From DATLED01 sp963750255 (GTDB lineage: Bacteria; Actinomycetota; Acidimicrobiia; Acidimicrobiales; CADCTF01): DNA of 64,000 nt. Location of the stretch: assembly GCA_963750255.1 (NCBI GenBank), contig CAVVPZ010000001.1, forward strand, positions 62,001 through 126,000, given 5' to 3'. How positions within the stretch are numbered: the first letter of the stretch is position 1; every line of letters begins with the position of its first letter. The notes beneath the pieces were generated by a model, which saw nothing but the letters and a program-made list of their open reading frames with translations, did no database searches and had not been told where the DNA came from. This document shows positions 54,522 through 64,000 of this stretch, in pieces. The translations under genes and the position numbers were made by a program.

Positions 54522-55796
54522 CCGCTCCGATGATCGAGGCGGCCAAGGAGGCGGCGAGGATGCCGATCTTCGAGGCGGCTTGGAGCGACGCGTCTTCGAA
54601 GGCGAGATCTGTGATGAACAGCGAAACGGTGAAGCCGATGCCAGCCAGCGCAGCGGCACCGAAGACATGGCTCCATCCCACGTCGATGGGGAGATCGCCG
54701 ATGCGGAGCCGCACGGCGAGATAGGCGCCCGCGGACACACCGACCAGCTTGCCGACCACGAGTCCGAACACGACGCCGATGGCGACGCGGCCGGCGCCGC
54801 CCGAGGTCAGCGAACTCGCTTCCAGGACGACACCCGCGTTGGCCAAGGCGAACAGCGGCACGATGAGAAGGCTGGAGAACGGGTGGAGGCTGTGCTGGAG
54901 ACGCTCGGCCACCGAACTCGACGTGCGGGCCAGGCGGGTCATCAGCCGCGCTTCCTCGGCGCTGGGCTCGTCGCTCAGCGCCGTCGCCCACTCCGCGTCG
55001 ACAGCCCCGGGCGTGAGGGGCCGGGCGGGGGCCAGCAGGCCGAGGACCACGCCGGCGATGGTGGCGTGGATGCCGGACTCGTAGACACGGCCAGCCACAC
55101 CGCGAACCGAGGACGACGTACGCCGGCATCCAGTACGACCTGAAGGACCGAAGCAGCCCCATGACACGCGAGCAGCCGCCAGCGGCCACGAGCAGCGCCA
55201 GCGGTTCGACGTCGGAGGTAGAAGACGGCGATCACGACGATGGCGCCGATGTCGTCGACGATGGCCAGGGTCAGCAGGAAGAGCTTGAGCGCCGGCTGGC
55301 ACGCGTCGGCCCGAGCAGCGCCGAGGACGCCGACGGCGAAGGCGATGTCGGTCGCCATCGGGATGCCCCACCCCCGGCTCCCCGGCGCCACCGACGTTGA
55401 ACAGCGACGAAGACGAGCGCGGGCACGACCATCCCGCCGAGGGCGGCGACGGCGGGCAGGGCGGCCCGACGCCACGTCCGCAGCTCGCCGGCGACGAGCT
55501 CGCGCTTGATCTCGAGGCCGACGACGAAGAAGAAGATCGCCATCAGCGCCGTCGTTGACCCAGTGGCGGAGGTCTTCGGCGATGGCGAAGCGGCCGACTT
55601 CGAGCGACAACTCGGTGTGCCAGAAGCCGTCGTAGCTGTCGCGCAACGGTGAGTTCGCCCACACCAGGGCGACAGCGGCGGCCACGAGCAGCACGATTCC
55701 GCCGGCGGCCTCGGTCTCGAAGAACTCGCGGACGACCCGAGGCATGCGGGCCGAGGGCATCGGATCTGAAAGCGGGGGTGCAGCGCGGTTGGACAT
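54478..55796 (-). CDS. nhaA: Na+/H+ antiporter NhaA (several frameshifts)
   Basis: Secondary Na+/H+ exchanger. Readable in pieces: FFETEAAGGIVLLVAAAVAL and ANSPLRDSY at the N-terminus, MAIFFFVVGLEIKRELVAGE, GWGIPMATDIAFAVGVL, LFLLTLAIVDDIGAIVVIA (the double-Asp ion site), then ALANAGVVL and GIGFTVSLFITDLAF. These are all NhaA hallmarks. At least five frame changes occur between about 55555 and 55105, while the last 600 nt are clean. Treated as one intact gene with base errors. Confidence 0.85.
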
Positions 55797-55855
55797 CGAT
55801 CTCCAGGGTCGGCGAAGAGGCGCCGACCAGGCTTCCCGGCTCTCCGACGGCCAGT

Positions 55856-57744
55856 CTAGGGGGCGACGGCGGGCTCTCCCGAGCCGGAGTCGACGTGGTA
55901 GGGCACCGACGTCACGATCGTGTTCTCACGGAAGAGCAGGGCCACCTTGAGCGCCCCTGCGCTCTGGTTGTGCAGCAGCTGCGTGGGGGAGAACAGTCGC
56001 CCAGTCACGAACTCGGGGATGATCACCGTGATCGTGTCGTCATCCCATCGCTCGTCGAGTTCGTCGAGGAACCGCTCGACCGCGGGCGGGAGCTCGCGAT
56101 AGGGCGAGTGCACGACCTCGAGGGGCACGTCGAAACCGAACTCGACCCACTGTGCCTCGAGACGGTCTCGGGCCTCGTCGTCGTAGGCGACGTAGAGCGC
56201 GGTGATGTGGTTGGGGCGCAAGGAGCGGCCGTACTGGATGGCTTTGACGACGCCGCGGTGGACCCGTCCGACGAGGATGACGACCGTGTTGTTGCCGGCG
56301 CTGGGGCGGACCTCGGCCGGTGTGATGGCGAGGGTCTCTTCGAGGCGCTCGTAGTGCCGGCCGATCATGAGGAAGACCGTGATGATGCAGGGCACGACGA
56401 CGATCGGCAGCCAAGCGCCGACGGCGAACTTGGTGATGGCCACGATCATCAACACGACAAAGGTCGCTGTGGCGCCGACGGAGTTGAGGACCATGTTGCG
56501 CTTCCACCCCGGGTCCTTGCGGCGGCGGTGGCGCACGACCATCCCACTCTGGCTGAGCGTGAACGAGGTGAACACCCCGACGGCGTAGAGCGGGATGAGC
56601 GACGTGGTGATCCCGCCGAATCCGATCAGCAGCAGGCTGGCGAACACGGCCAGGAAGAGGACGCCGTTGGAGAAGACGAGGCGGTCGCCCCGATTGGCGA
56701 ACTGGCGGGGCAGGAAGCCGTCGCGGGCGATGATCGACGACAGTCGGGGGAAGTCGGCGTAGGCCGTGTTGGCCGCCAGCACCAGGATGGCGGCGGTGGC
56801 GAACTGCAGGATCACGTGGAGCAGACCTTCGCCGAAGACGACCCGCCCCATCTGGGAGATGACCGTCTCCTCGTGGCTCGGGTACGGGTGGAGGCGGTGG
56901 GCGAGGAGCGACACGCCGAAGAACAGCGTCCCGAGGATCGATGGCCATGATCGTCAGCGTCGAGGCGGCGTTCTTGGCCTCGGGCTTGCGGAAGGCGGGC
57001 ACGCCGTTGCGAGATGGCCTCGACGCCGGAGAGGGCGACGGCGCCGGACGAGAAGCCGCTGCAGGATGATGAAGAGCGCGAGCGAGCCACCGACCTGGGC
57101 GATGCCCTCGGCCCGCTCCGGGTCGAAGGGGACGGCTCGATGGTGCCGAAGAACACCCGGTAGAGCCCGTAGCCGACCAGCAGCGTGAGGATCGACGATG
57201 TACACATAGGTCGGGAGGGCGAAGAGCGTGCCCGACTCCTTCAGGCCACGCAGGTTGGCCGAGCGTGATGCAGCGACGATCGAAGCCGAGGCAGATCAGC
57301 ACCCGATGGTCGCTCAGACGCGCTGGAACGCCGGCATCGAGAAGATGGCGGCGACGCCGGCCGAGATCGACACGGCCACGGTCAGGATGTAGTCGACCAT
57401 CAGCGAGGCGCCGGCGACGAGCGACGGCATCTTGCCGAGGTTCTCGCGGCTGACGACGTAGGAGCCGCCGCCCAGGGGTAGGCGTGGATCGTCTGGCGGT
57501 ACGAGGTCACCACGATGGCTGAGCAGAATGGCGACGGCGATCGACGATCGGGATCAGCTTCGTGAGGCCGAGAGCCAGGCTCGACGACCCGGCGGCGATC
57601 ACGAAGAGGATCTCCTCGGTGGCGTAGGCCGTCGAAGAGATCGGCGTCGGATGAGAAGGTGGCCAGGGCGATCGGCTTGGACAGCCGCTGATGCTCCTGC
57701 TCCGCCGTCGACAAGGGGCGCCCGACCAGAAGTCGCTTCACCAT
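55856..57744 (-). CDS. APC-superfamily permease (many frameshifts in 5' half)
   Basis: Start ATG 57744 (MVKRLLVGRPLSTAEQEHQR ... SKPIALATFSSDA), then membrane segments scattered over all three frames (SSLALGLTKLIP-like, VADYILTVAVSIS-like). A clean C-terminal 352 residues runs from about 56914 (VISQMGRVVFG, LVLAANTAYADFPRLSSIIA, GDRLVFSNGVLFLAVFASLL) with a hydrophilic USP-like C-terminal region (NNTVVILVGRVHRGVVKAIQY). In M. tuberculosis the homologous membrane protein (Rv2690c) is divergent from the TrkA genes ceoB/ceoC, exactly as here. At least eight frame changes lie between 56930 and 57700. Amino acid or K+ transport is possible. Confidence 0.75.
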
Positions 57745-57823
57745 CGTGAACACCCGCAGCACCGTACCCTCGGCCGGCGGCACCGTTTTCGCTGACGGCG
57801 CCGTGAGCAGACAAACTGCCGGG

Positions 57824-58487
57824 ATGCGCATCATCGTGCTGGGCTGCGGTCGAATCGGATCGCGGCTCGGCCTCCCTCCTCGACGAGAGCAGCCACACCG
57901 TGGCCATCGTCGATCGCGACAAGGACTCGTTCCGACGCCTCCCCGAGCGCTTCACCGGTCGGGCCGTGCTCGGCAACGTGATCGACCGCACCGTCCTCGA
58001 GCAGGCCGGCATCGAGGAGGCCGACGCCGTGGCCGCGGTGACCTCGGGCGACAACTCCAACATCGTCGCCGCCCGCATCGCCCGGGAGACCTACGAGATC
58101 GAATCGGTGGTGGCCCGCATCAAGGACCCCCAGCGAGCCGAGATCTACCAGCGGCTCGGGATCCCGACGGTGGCCACCGTCACCTGGACCACCGACCAGG
58201 TCGTCCGCCGCCTCTTCCGCGACGAAACGGTGACCGACTGGGTGCACTCGTCGGGCAACCTGCGCCTCATCGAGCGCGATCTGCCGGCGCCGTGGGCGGG
58301 CAAGAAACTCGATCCCCTGCTCTCGGGCAGTGACCTCTACCGCCTGACCGTCGTGACCCGGGCCGGCGAGGCCCGCATGGCCGGTCCAGGCATGGTCGGC
58401 CAAGAAGGCGACCTGCTGCACCTGTTCGTCCGCAGCGAGGGCAACGAAGCCCTCGAGCGGGCATTCGCCGAAGGAGCCCACGAATGA
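57824..58487 (+). CDS. TrkA-family potassium uptake protein 1 (one frameshift)
   Basis: About 220 residues: TrkA-N (RCK) Rossmann domain MRIIVLGCGRIGSRL ... HTVAIVDRDKDSF, GNVIDRTVLEQAGIEEADAV, then a TrkA-C domain (NLRLIERDLPAPWAGKKLDP). The frame breaks at the GG of 57869-57870; dropping one base gives RLASLLDESSHTVAIV. Regulatory subunit binding nucleotide. Overlaps the next TrkA gene by 4 nt. Confidence 0.88.
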
Positions 58488-59150
58488 AGGTCGCCATCGC
58501 CGGGGCGGGAGCCGTGGGCACGTTCGTGGCCAACGACCTCAAGGAGGCCAACCACGAGGTCCTCCTCATCGAGAAGAGCGCCGACCTCGCCGCCCGGCTG
58601 CAGCCGTCGGTCGACGTCGCCTGGTACGTCGGCGACGCCTGCGAGGTGGCCAACCTGCGCGAGGCCGGCATCGCCGACGCCGACGTCATGGTGGCCGCCA
58701 CCGGTGAGGATCAGGTCAACCTCGTGATCTCGCTGCTGGCCAAGCAGGAGTTCGCCATTCCCCGCGTCGTCGCCCGGGTCAACGAACCCCGAAACAAGTG
58801 GCTCTTCAACGAGACCTGGGGCGTCGACGTGGCCGTCTCGACCCCGCACCTGTTGACGGCGCTGATCGAGGAGGCCGTCTCGGTCGGCTCCCTCGTTCGT
58901 CTCCTCGAGTTCGAGGGCGGCGAGGCCAGCCTCATCGAGGTCACCCTCGCCGAGGACTCGCCGGCCAACGAGCGAACCATCAAGGAGCTCGGCGTGCCCC
59001 GCGACGCCTCGATCGTCGCCGTGATCCGCCAGCGGTCACGTTGTCGTGCCCCGGGGCGACACGGTGCTGCAAGGCGGAGACGAGGTCCTCGCCCTCACCA
59101 CGCCCGACTCCGAGGGCGCCGTCAAGACCATCCTCATCGGCGAGGACTGA
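58484..59150 (+). CDS. TrkA-family potassium uptake protein 2 (one frameshift)
   Basis: About 221 residues: MKVAIAGAGAVGTFVANDLK, VLLIEKSADLAARLQPSVDV, GDACEVANLREAGIADADV, then TrkA-C ending RGDTVLQGGDEVLALTTPDS and ILIGED. One extra C at 59033 breaks the frame after AVIRQ. Paired with the preceding TrkA like mycobacterial ceoB-ceoC; the pair likely regulates a K+ channel or the divergent permease. Confidence 0.88.
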
Positions 59151-59164
59151 CCTCTTTCAGTTCG

Positions 59165-59524
59165 CTACAACAGCTCGTAGAGCGGGTTGTAGATCTGCAG
59201 GCGGCCGCCCTGGCCGGCGGTCGACGGGCGGCCGGTGAGTACGAGACGCTGGCCCGGCTTGACCCCGGCGATCCGACGTCGACCGGTCCACATGGCGACG
59301 AGCTTGCCCGTGCCGTCGGTGACCGTCGCCTCGAGCCAAGGAGCCCCCGACTTGGGGACGATCCGGACGCTGGCGATCTCGCCCACCACCGTCACGGGTT
59401 GGCGGGCGACGACCTCGCCGATCGGCACCACGCCGGGCTGGTTGGAACAGAACTCGCGCAACTGTTCCTCGTCGAGGACCTCGACGGGGGTGGTGAGCTT
59501 ATGAAGGAATTTCTTCAGTGCCAT
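59165..59524 (-). CDS. OB-fold nucleic-acid-binding protein
   Basis: 119 residues: a short N-terminal helix (MALKKFLHKLTTPVEVLDEE) and one OB-fold (PIGEVVARQPVTVVGEIASV, WLEATVTDGTGKLVAMWTG, PGQRLVLTGRPSTAGQGG). The same family member lies near the TrkA genes in M. tuberculosis (Rv2694c region). It overlaps the RsbW-like gene by 26 nt. Target nucleic acid unknown. Confidence 0.8.
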   Translation of the reverse strand: MALKKFLHKLTTPVEVLDEEQLREFCSNQPGVVPIGEVVARQPVTVVGEIASVRIVPKSGAPWLEATVTDGTGKLVAMWTGRRRIAGVKPGQRLVLTGRPSTAGQGGRLQIYNPLYELL

Positions 59525-60015
59525 CGGAGTCCCACGAGTCCAAGTCGAGATCGCCGTCGTCGTCGTCGTGCTCCGGCCCGGCCGGCCCGCACCTCACCTC
59601 CATGACGACGGTGGTGCCCGCCCCCGACGACTCGATGCTCAGCTCGTCGACCAGCGTGCGGATGAGCGGGATGCCGAGGCCGCGCTCGAAGTTCAAGCCG
59701 CTCGGGGTCGGTGACAGGCGGGTGCTCGGGCAGCGACTCAGGGTCGAACCCGGCGCCCCGGTCGACGACCTCGACGGCGAGGTGGTCGTCGTGCTCGAGG
59801 CAACGGATGACGACGCCGCGTCGTCGCTCGACGCTGCCCGCGTGCGCCTCGATGGCGTTGGTGCAGGCCTCGGAGACGGCGACCGCAGATCGTCGACCCG
59901 CTCGTCGGTCGAGGATCGCGGCGCGACGACGCCAGCGACGGCGACAACGAGGCGGGCGAGGGCCACGAACTCGGGCCGCGCCGGGATCTCGAGTTCGATG
60001 ACGCTCGCCGTCCAC
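59499..60015 (-). CDS. RsbW-like anti-sigma/ATPase (two or three frameshifts)
   Basis: About 170 residues of the GHKL serine-kinase anti-sigma family: IELEIPARPEFVALARLVV at the start, N-box region SEACTNAIEAHAG, VVDRGAGFDPESLP (G1) and GLGIPLIRTLVDELSIE (G2 region), plus an acidic C-terminal tail (DDDDGDLDLDSWDSDGTEE). The pieces are in different frames with joins near 59993, 59885 and 59705. The start is probably GTG 60015. The STAS gene just upstream is its expected antagonist. Confidence 0.75.
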
Positions 60016-60034
60016 GCCGATCGGTAGACGGCGC

Positions 60035-60366
60035 TCAGCCGGCGACGGCGGCGTCGACGGTGTCGTGGATCGCGAAGACCTTGGTCAGCCCGGTGATCTC
60101 GAACACCTTGAGGATGCGCGGCTCGGTGCACACCAGGCTGAGGTCACCGTCGTGGCTGCGGACCCGCTTGAGGCCGCCGATCAGCACGCCGAGGCCGGTG
60201 GAGTCGAGGAAGTCGACGCCTTCGAGGTCGACCACGATCTGGTGCTTGCCCGGCCTTGACGAGCTCGATCAGCTGCTCGCGCAGGCGGGGCGCGGTGGCC
60301 ACGTCGACCTCCCCGCACCGCGAGCACGGCCAGCCGTCTCGTTCCTCACGTCGAGTCGAGATCCAT
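60035..60366 (-). CDS. STAS anti-sigma-factor antagonist (two frameshifts or more)
   Basis: About 110 residues from ATG 60366 (MDLDST). The core is recognisable: GEVDVATAPRLREQLIELV, then VVDLEGVDFLDSTGLGVLIG with the phosphorylatable Ser in DSTGLG, and ILKVFEITGLTKVFAIHDT. Frame breaks lie near 60320 and 60255. With the RsbW-like kinase downstream it forms an RsbV-RsbW-type partner switch; the sigma factor it controls is not in the window. Confidence 0.8.
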
Positions 60367-60493
60367 GCTGCTCCATCGGTGTGCACCTCGCTTGGGGAGG
60401 GTGCGGTGCGCGCACCCGTGCGTCGGGCGTCCACCACCTACTGCGGTCGGCAACACGTAGTACCGCGAACGCCTGCGCCGTACTGTCATACCC

Positions 60494-62801
60494 ATGGCGG
60501 TCGCGATCTCCGATTCGAAGACGTGCTCGACCGAGCCTCGCCGACCGTGGTCAGGCCTGGTGCACTCGAGCACCTCGCTCCTCGGCCGGGCCGATCACCA
60601 CGACACCACCCGCCGGCTCCACTCCGCTGGCTGGCCGAGCGGGTCCCGACCGGCTGTGGTCCCACCAGGCCGAGGCCATCGACCTGGCCCGGGCCGGACG
60701 GTCCGTGGCAGTCGCCACCGGCACGGCGCTCGGGCAAGTCGCTCTGCTACCAGCTCCCCATCGCCGAGGCCGTCGCTCGACCCCATCCAGCCGGCACCGC
60801 CCTGGCGCTCTGGTCTACCCACCAAGGCGCTGGCCCAGGACCAGCTCCGGGCGCTCGGCCAGCTGTCCGTGCCCGGGCTGGTGCCGGCCACCTACGACGG
60901 CGACGCCGACGCCGAGACCAGCGCACCTGGGCCCGCCGCCACGCCAACGTGATCCTCACCAACCCCGAGATGCTCCACGCCGGCTGCTCCCCCACCACGC
61001 CCGGTGGGCCACCTTCCTCATGCGCCTCCGCTACGTCGTGATCGACGAGCTGCACATGCTGCGGGGCGTCTTCGGCACCCACGTCGGCCCACCTGCTGCG
61101 CCGCCTGCGCCGGATCTGTGCGCCACTACGGCGTCCGACCCCACGTTCGTGTTCACCTCGGCCACCATCGGCGACCCGGCCCGGCTGGCCGCGGCGCTGT
61201 GCGGCGCTGCGCGTCGAGGCGGTCACCGACGACGGCTCGCCCCGCGGCGAGCGGCTGGTCGCGCTGTGGAACCCGACCGTCGTGCAGCGCCCGGCGGGGC
61301 CGAGGCGGTCGCGGCAACCGTCACCGCGGCGCTGCTGGTCGCCGACCTGGTGCGCCGCGGCCACCGCACCATCGCCTTCTGCCGCAGCCGGACGGGCACC
61401 GAGGTGGTGGCCGCCGAGGTCGCGCGCCGCCTGCCGACCGACCTCGCCGACGCCGTGCGGCCGTACCGGTGGCGGCTACCTCGGCGCCGAACGCCGCGAG
61501 ATCGAGGCGCAGCTGTTCAGCGGGCACGCTCCGCGGGGTGGTCGGCCACCACCGCCCTCGAGCTCGGCGTCGACGTCGGCGGGCTCGACGCCTGCGTCCT
61601 CAACGGCTTCCCCGGCACCATCGCCTCGATGTGGCAGCAGGCCGGCCGGGCCGGGCGGGCCCAGCACGTCGCTGGCCGTGCTGGTGGCCGGCGACGACCA
61701 GCTCGACCAGTACTTCATCGACCACCCCGACGAGGTGTTCAGCCCGCTCGCCCGAGCCGGCGGTCGTCAACCCGGCCAACCCGTTCGTGCTCGACCCCCA
61801 CCTGGCCTGCGCGGCCTACGAGCTGCCGCTCGCACCCGACGACGAGCGCTGGTGGGGCGACGACCTCGACGACGGCGTGCGCCGCCTCGTGGTCGACGAC
61901 CAGCTCCGCTGCGCCCTCGCCGGACGGGCCGCGGGCTGTGTGCGGCCGGCCGCGAGCCGTCCGGCCCAACGGCGTCGGGCCTGCGCAGCGGCTCGTCCGG
62001 CGAGGTCCGCATCGCCGTCGCCGACGGCACGCTGGTCGGCACCGTCGACCGCAGCCGGGCCTGCGACCTCGTCCACCCGGGCGCCATCTACCTCCACCAG
62101 GGCCGGCCCTGCCGGGTCGAGTCGCTCGACCTCGACGACGGTGCGCGCCATCGTCGAGCGCCGTCGACGGCGGCGAGTACACCCAGGCCCGCATCGACGA
62201 CCGACGCTGCGGATCCTCGACGAGCGACGCCGACCGGCCGTGGGCCGAGCTCGCCGTCAGCCTCGGCGCCGTCGAGGTCACCAGCCAGGTCACCGGCTAC
62301 CAGCGCCGCGACGTGCTCACCGGCGAGGTCCTCGGCACCGAGGACGCTCGACCTGCCGCCCGTCGAGCTCGTCACCCGGGCGTTCTGGTACGTCGATCCC
62401 GACCGGCGTGCTGGCGACGCCGGCGTGCGTGCCGAGCGCCGCGTGCCGCGGCACCCTCCACGCCGCCGAGCACGCCGCCATCGGCATCCTCCCGCTGTTC
62501 ACGATCTGCGACCGCTGGGACGTCGGCGGCGTGTCCACCCCGCTGGCCGAGCCGACACCGGCCGGCCCACGATCGTCATCTACGACGGCTACCCCGGCGG
62601 CGCCGGCATCGCCGAGCTGGGCTTCGCGCCGGCCGACCGCCACCTGCGCGGCCACCCTCGAGGTCATCGCCGCGCTGCCCCTGCCGCGACGGCTGCCCGT
62701 CGTGCGTGCAGTCGCCCAAGTGCGGCAACCTCAACGAGCCGCTCGACAAGGCCGGCGCCGTCGCGCTCTTGCGGGCGGTGCTGGGCCCCCTCGACGACTA
62801 A
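60494..62801 (+). CDS. DEAD/DEAH helicase, YprA/MrfA-like with DUF1998 (badly frame-shifted)
   Basis: Superfamily 2 helicase of about 765 residues, visible only across all three frames: SHQAEAIDLARAGRSVAVATGT then SGKSLCYQLPIAEAVA (P-loop), PTKALAQDQLRALGQL, VILTNPEMLHAG, YVVIDELHMLRGVFGTHV (DEAH-like), FVFTSATIGDP, TIAFCRSRTGTEVVAAEVAR, TTALELGVDVGGLDACVLNG, QQAGRAGRA. The C-terminal DUF1998 domain has a four-Cys site CRDGCPSCVQSPKCGN. More than fifteen breaks occur from 60.6 to 62.7 kb. MrfA/YprA-type helicases are implicated in DNA repair. Confidence 0.8.
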
Positions 62802-63725
62802 GCCGACGTCGGAACGGCGGCCGGGGCGACCCGACGGCGGCGTCCGGCCCTCAGAGCCAGGGCTACCAGCCCGGCCAGCAAGACCAGTGGGAAGAGGTAG
62901 CCGGCCGCGACCACGATGGCGACCACCACCCACTGGGTGCCCGCCACCGCACGGGCGACGGCCTCGGCCAGCGGCGAGGGCTCGGATGGACCCACCGCTC
63001 CCGGCTCCACCAGACCAACGGAGATCGTCGACATCGCCGCGGCGTCAGCGAGGTGGGCTTGTTGGGCGGCGAGTTGCTCGATCTGGCCCCGGACATCGCT
63101 GAGCTGGCGCTGGACCTCGATCGTCTCGCCCACCGAGGTCGCCTTGGTCATCAACAGACGCAGGGCCTCTTCGGTGCTCCGGAGGTTGCGGAGCCGAGCC
63201 TCGAGGTCGACCAGTTGCGACGACACGTCTTCGCCCCGCAACTCTCGGGAGCGGACGGTCCCGAGCCTGGCCAGCGCCGAACGCGTCGACTCGAAGGCCG
63301 CTGCCGGCACCCGCACCACAACCGAGGCCGACCGGTTGTCGTCGCCCGCTCCCTGGCTGGTCGACGACGCCACGAACCCCCCGGCGGCGGCCGCCACGGC
63401 CCCCACCCGATCGAAGGCGGCGTCGAATCCTTCGCTCGTGACTTCGACTTGGAGCGACGCGGTGCGGACGACGCGGGGCTGACCGGACGCGTCCGACCGA
63501 GCCCGCGCCCTTGGCCGCCACGTCGGCCGCTGCGTTGACCGACTCCCCACCGGCGCCGGCGGGTGCTGCCGCGCTGGCCCCGCTCCGAACGTAGGCGGCA
63601 TCGCCCGAGTCGCCCCCGGCGCCGCCCGACCGTGACGAAACCGCGATGAGCGCCACCACCACGACCACCGCCCCGCCGAGGATCAGCCACCTCTGCGTCG
63701 ACATCCGTGCCCGCTGCTGTCCCAT
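62798..63725 (-). CDS. DUF4349 membrane-anchored protein (one frameshift)
   Basis: About 308 residues from ATG 63725. N-terminal anchor (WLILGGAVVVVVALIAVSS), a disordered Ala/Gly stretch, then DUF4349: VVRTASLQVEVTSEGFDAAF, AAAGGFVASSTSQGAG, ASVVVRVPAAAFESTRSALA, LEARLRNLRSTEEALRLLMT with a coiled coil (about 190-235), and a C-terminal membrane helix (WVVVAIVVAAGYLFPLVLLA) with a basic end. The frame changes near 63495 (one extra base). Its stop overlaps the helicase stop on the opposite strand. Confidence 0.8.
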
Positions 63726-63801
63726 TCGCCCGCTCCGATCGTTGGTGTCTGGGTCTAGGACGACCCCGACGACCGATTCGGTTCCCCGGAAGATCGAGGC
63801 G

Positions 63802-64000
63802 TCAGTGCGGCGTGGCTGCGCCCCGCACCAGGTAGCGCACGCGCTTGGCCACGTTGACGGCGTGGTCACCAAGGCGCTCGTAGTAGCGGGCCACCAACGT
63901 CATCTCGGTGGCGACCGGCACGCTGAGCTGGCCCGAGACGAGTTCGGCGGTGAGGCTCACGTGGAGGTCGTCGAGTTCGTCGTCGTCATCGTCGAGGGTT
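63802..64000 (-). CDS. phoU: PhoU-family phosphate transport regulator (3' end only)
   Basis: The last 66 or so codons of a minus-strand gene that begins beyond the right edge. It encodes VSLTAELVSGQ, VPVATEMTLVARYYERLGDH and AVNVAKRVRYLV, the C-terminal PhoU helix with the metal-binding E/D..RxxD-type motif ERLGDHA. PhoU represses the phosphate regulon via PstB/PhoR. The acidic stretch TLDDDDDELDD lies at the edge. Confidence 0.88.
   Translation of the reverse strand, partial: TLDDDDDELDDLHVSLTAELVSGQLSVPVATEMTLVARYYERLGDHAVNVAKRVRYLVRGAATPH

Noticed and set aside
60494..62801. Several small separate genes
   Set aside because: Fragments in all three frames line up in order as one YprA/MrfA-like helicase.

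Overview
The window is GC-rich DNA from an actinobacterium, most likely a member of the class Acidimicrobiia. This is inferred from gene content: a SigR/RsrA-type sigma/anti-sigma pair, a zinc metalloprotease of the F420-associated family, Acidimicrobiia-type DGGIF surface repeats, and gene order shared with Mycobacterium tuberculosis (ftsH-folE-folP-folB-folK-panC-panD-coaX-lysS with clpC; tilS-hpt; holB-topA; APC permease/TrkA/TrkA/OB-fold). There is one tRNA (Thr) and no rRNA, CRISPR array, transposase or phage gene.

Layout. 1-10 kb (minus strand): 5' part of radA, a secreted six-repeat/CHRD/DUF4394 protein, a TetR-membrane protein-diiron protein operon with its operator inside its promoter, an LppM-like lipoprotein and clpC. 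10-18 kb: polyprenyl diphosphate synthase, a histidine kinase, a GGDEF/EAL protein, a NarL-type regulator and a large membrane protein. 17.9-33.2 kb: a tightly packed run of about 17 minus-strand genes (metalloprotease, response regulator, tilS, hpt, ftsH, folE, folP, pseudo-phosphatase, folB, folK, DUF2520-panC fusion, panD, hypothetical, nadB, nadC, coaX, lysS). It joins folate, pantothenate/CoA and NAD synthesis to tRNA modification, purine salvage and proteolysis. 33.2-41.6 kb: two small proteins, sigR-rsrA, a secreted caspase-like protein with an EF-hand, divergent to a 1271-residue cyclase with soluble-adenylyl-cyclase-like architecture, two tandem secreted paralogs and tRNA-Thr. 41.6-49.8 kb: holB, tmk, MFS transporter, topA, DedA, SDR and CPBP protease. 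49.8-64 kb: proton pyrophosphatase coupled to a DtxR-family regulator, zwf, nhaA, APC permease, two TrkA proteins, OB-fold protein, RsbW-like and STAS proteins, a YprA/MrfA-like helicase, a DUF4349 protein and the 3' end of phoU.

Sequence quality. About 50 single-base frameshifts interrupt otherwise canonical housekeeping genes. Where I could resolve the direction, nearly all are single-base insertions. They cluster in nadB, nhaA, the APC permease and the helicase, while clpC, hppA and the 3.8-kb cyclase gene are clean. This looks like uncorrected long-read error rather than gene decay, so such genes are annotated as whole CDSs with the breaks noted.

Most interesting candidates: the sAC-like cyclase with a split active site facing a secreted Ca-binding caspase across a shared inverted repeat; two 91-nt intergenic elements whose hairpin stems covary; the TetR/diiron operon with a duplicated WH-x13-H membrane protein; the DtxR-hppA operon with its operator inside the promoter spacer; and a PTP-like pseudo-phosphatase in the folate operon.
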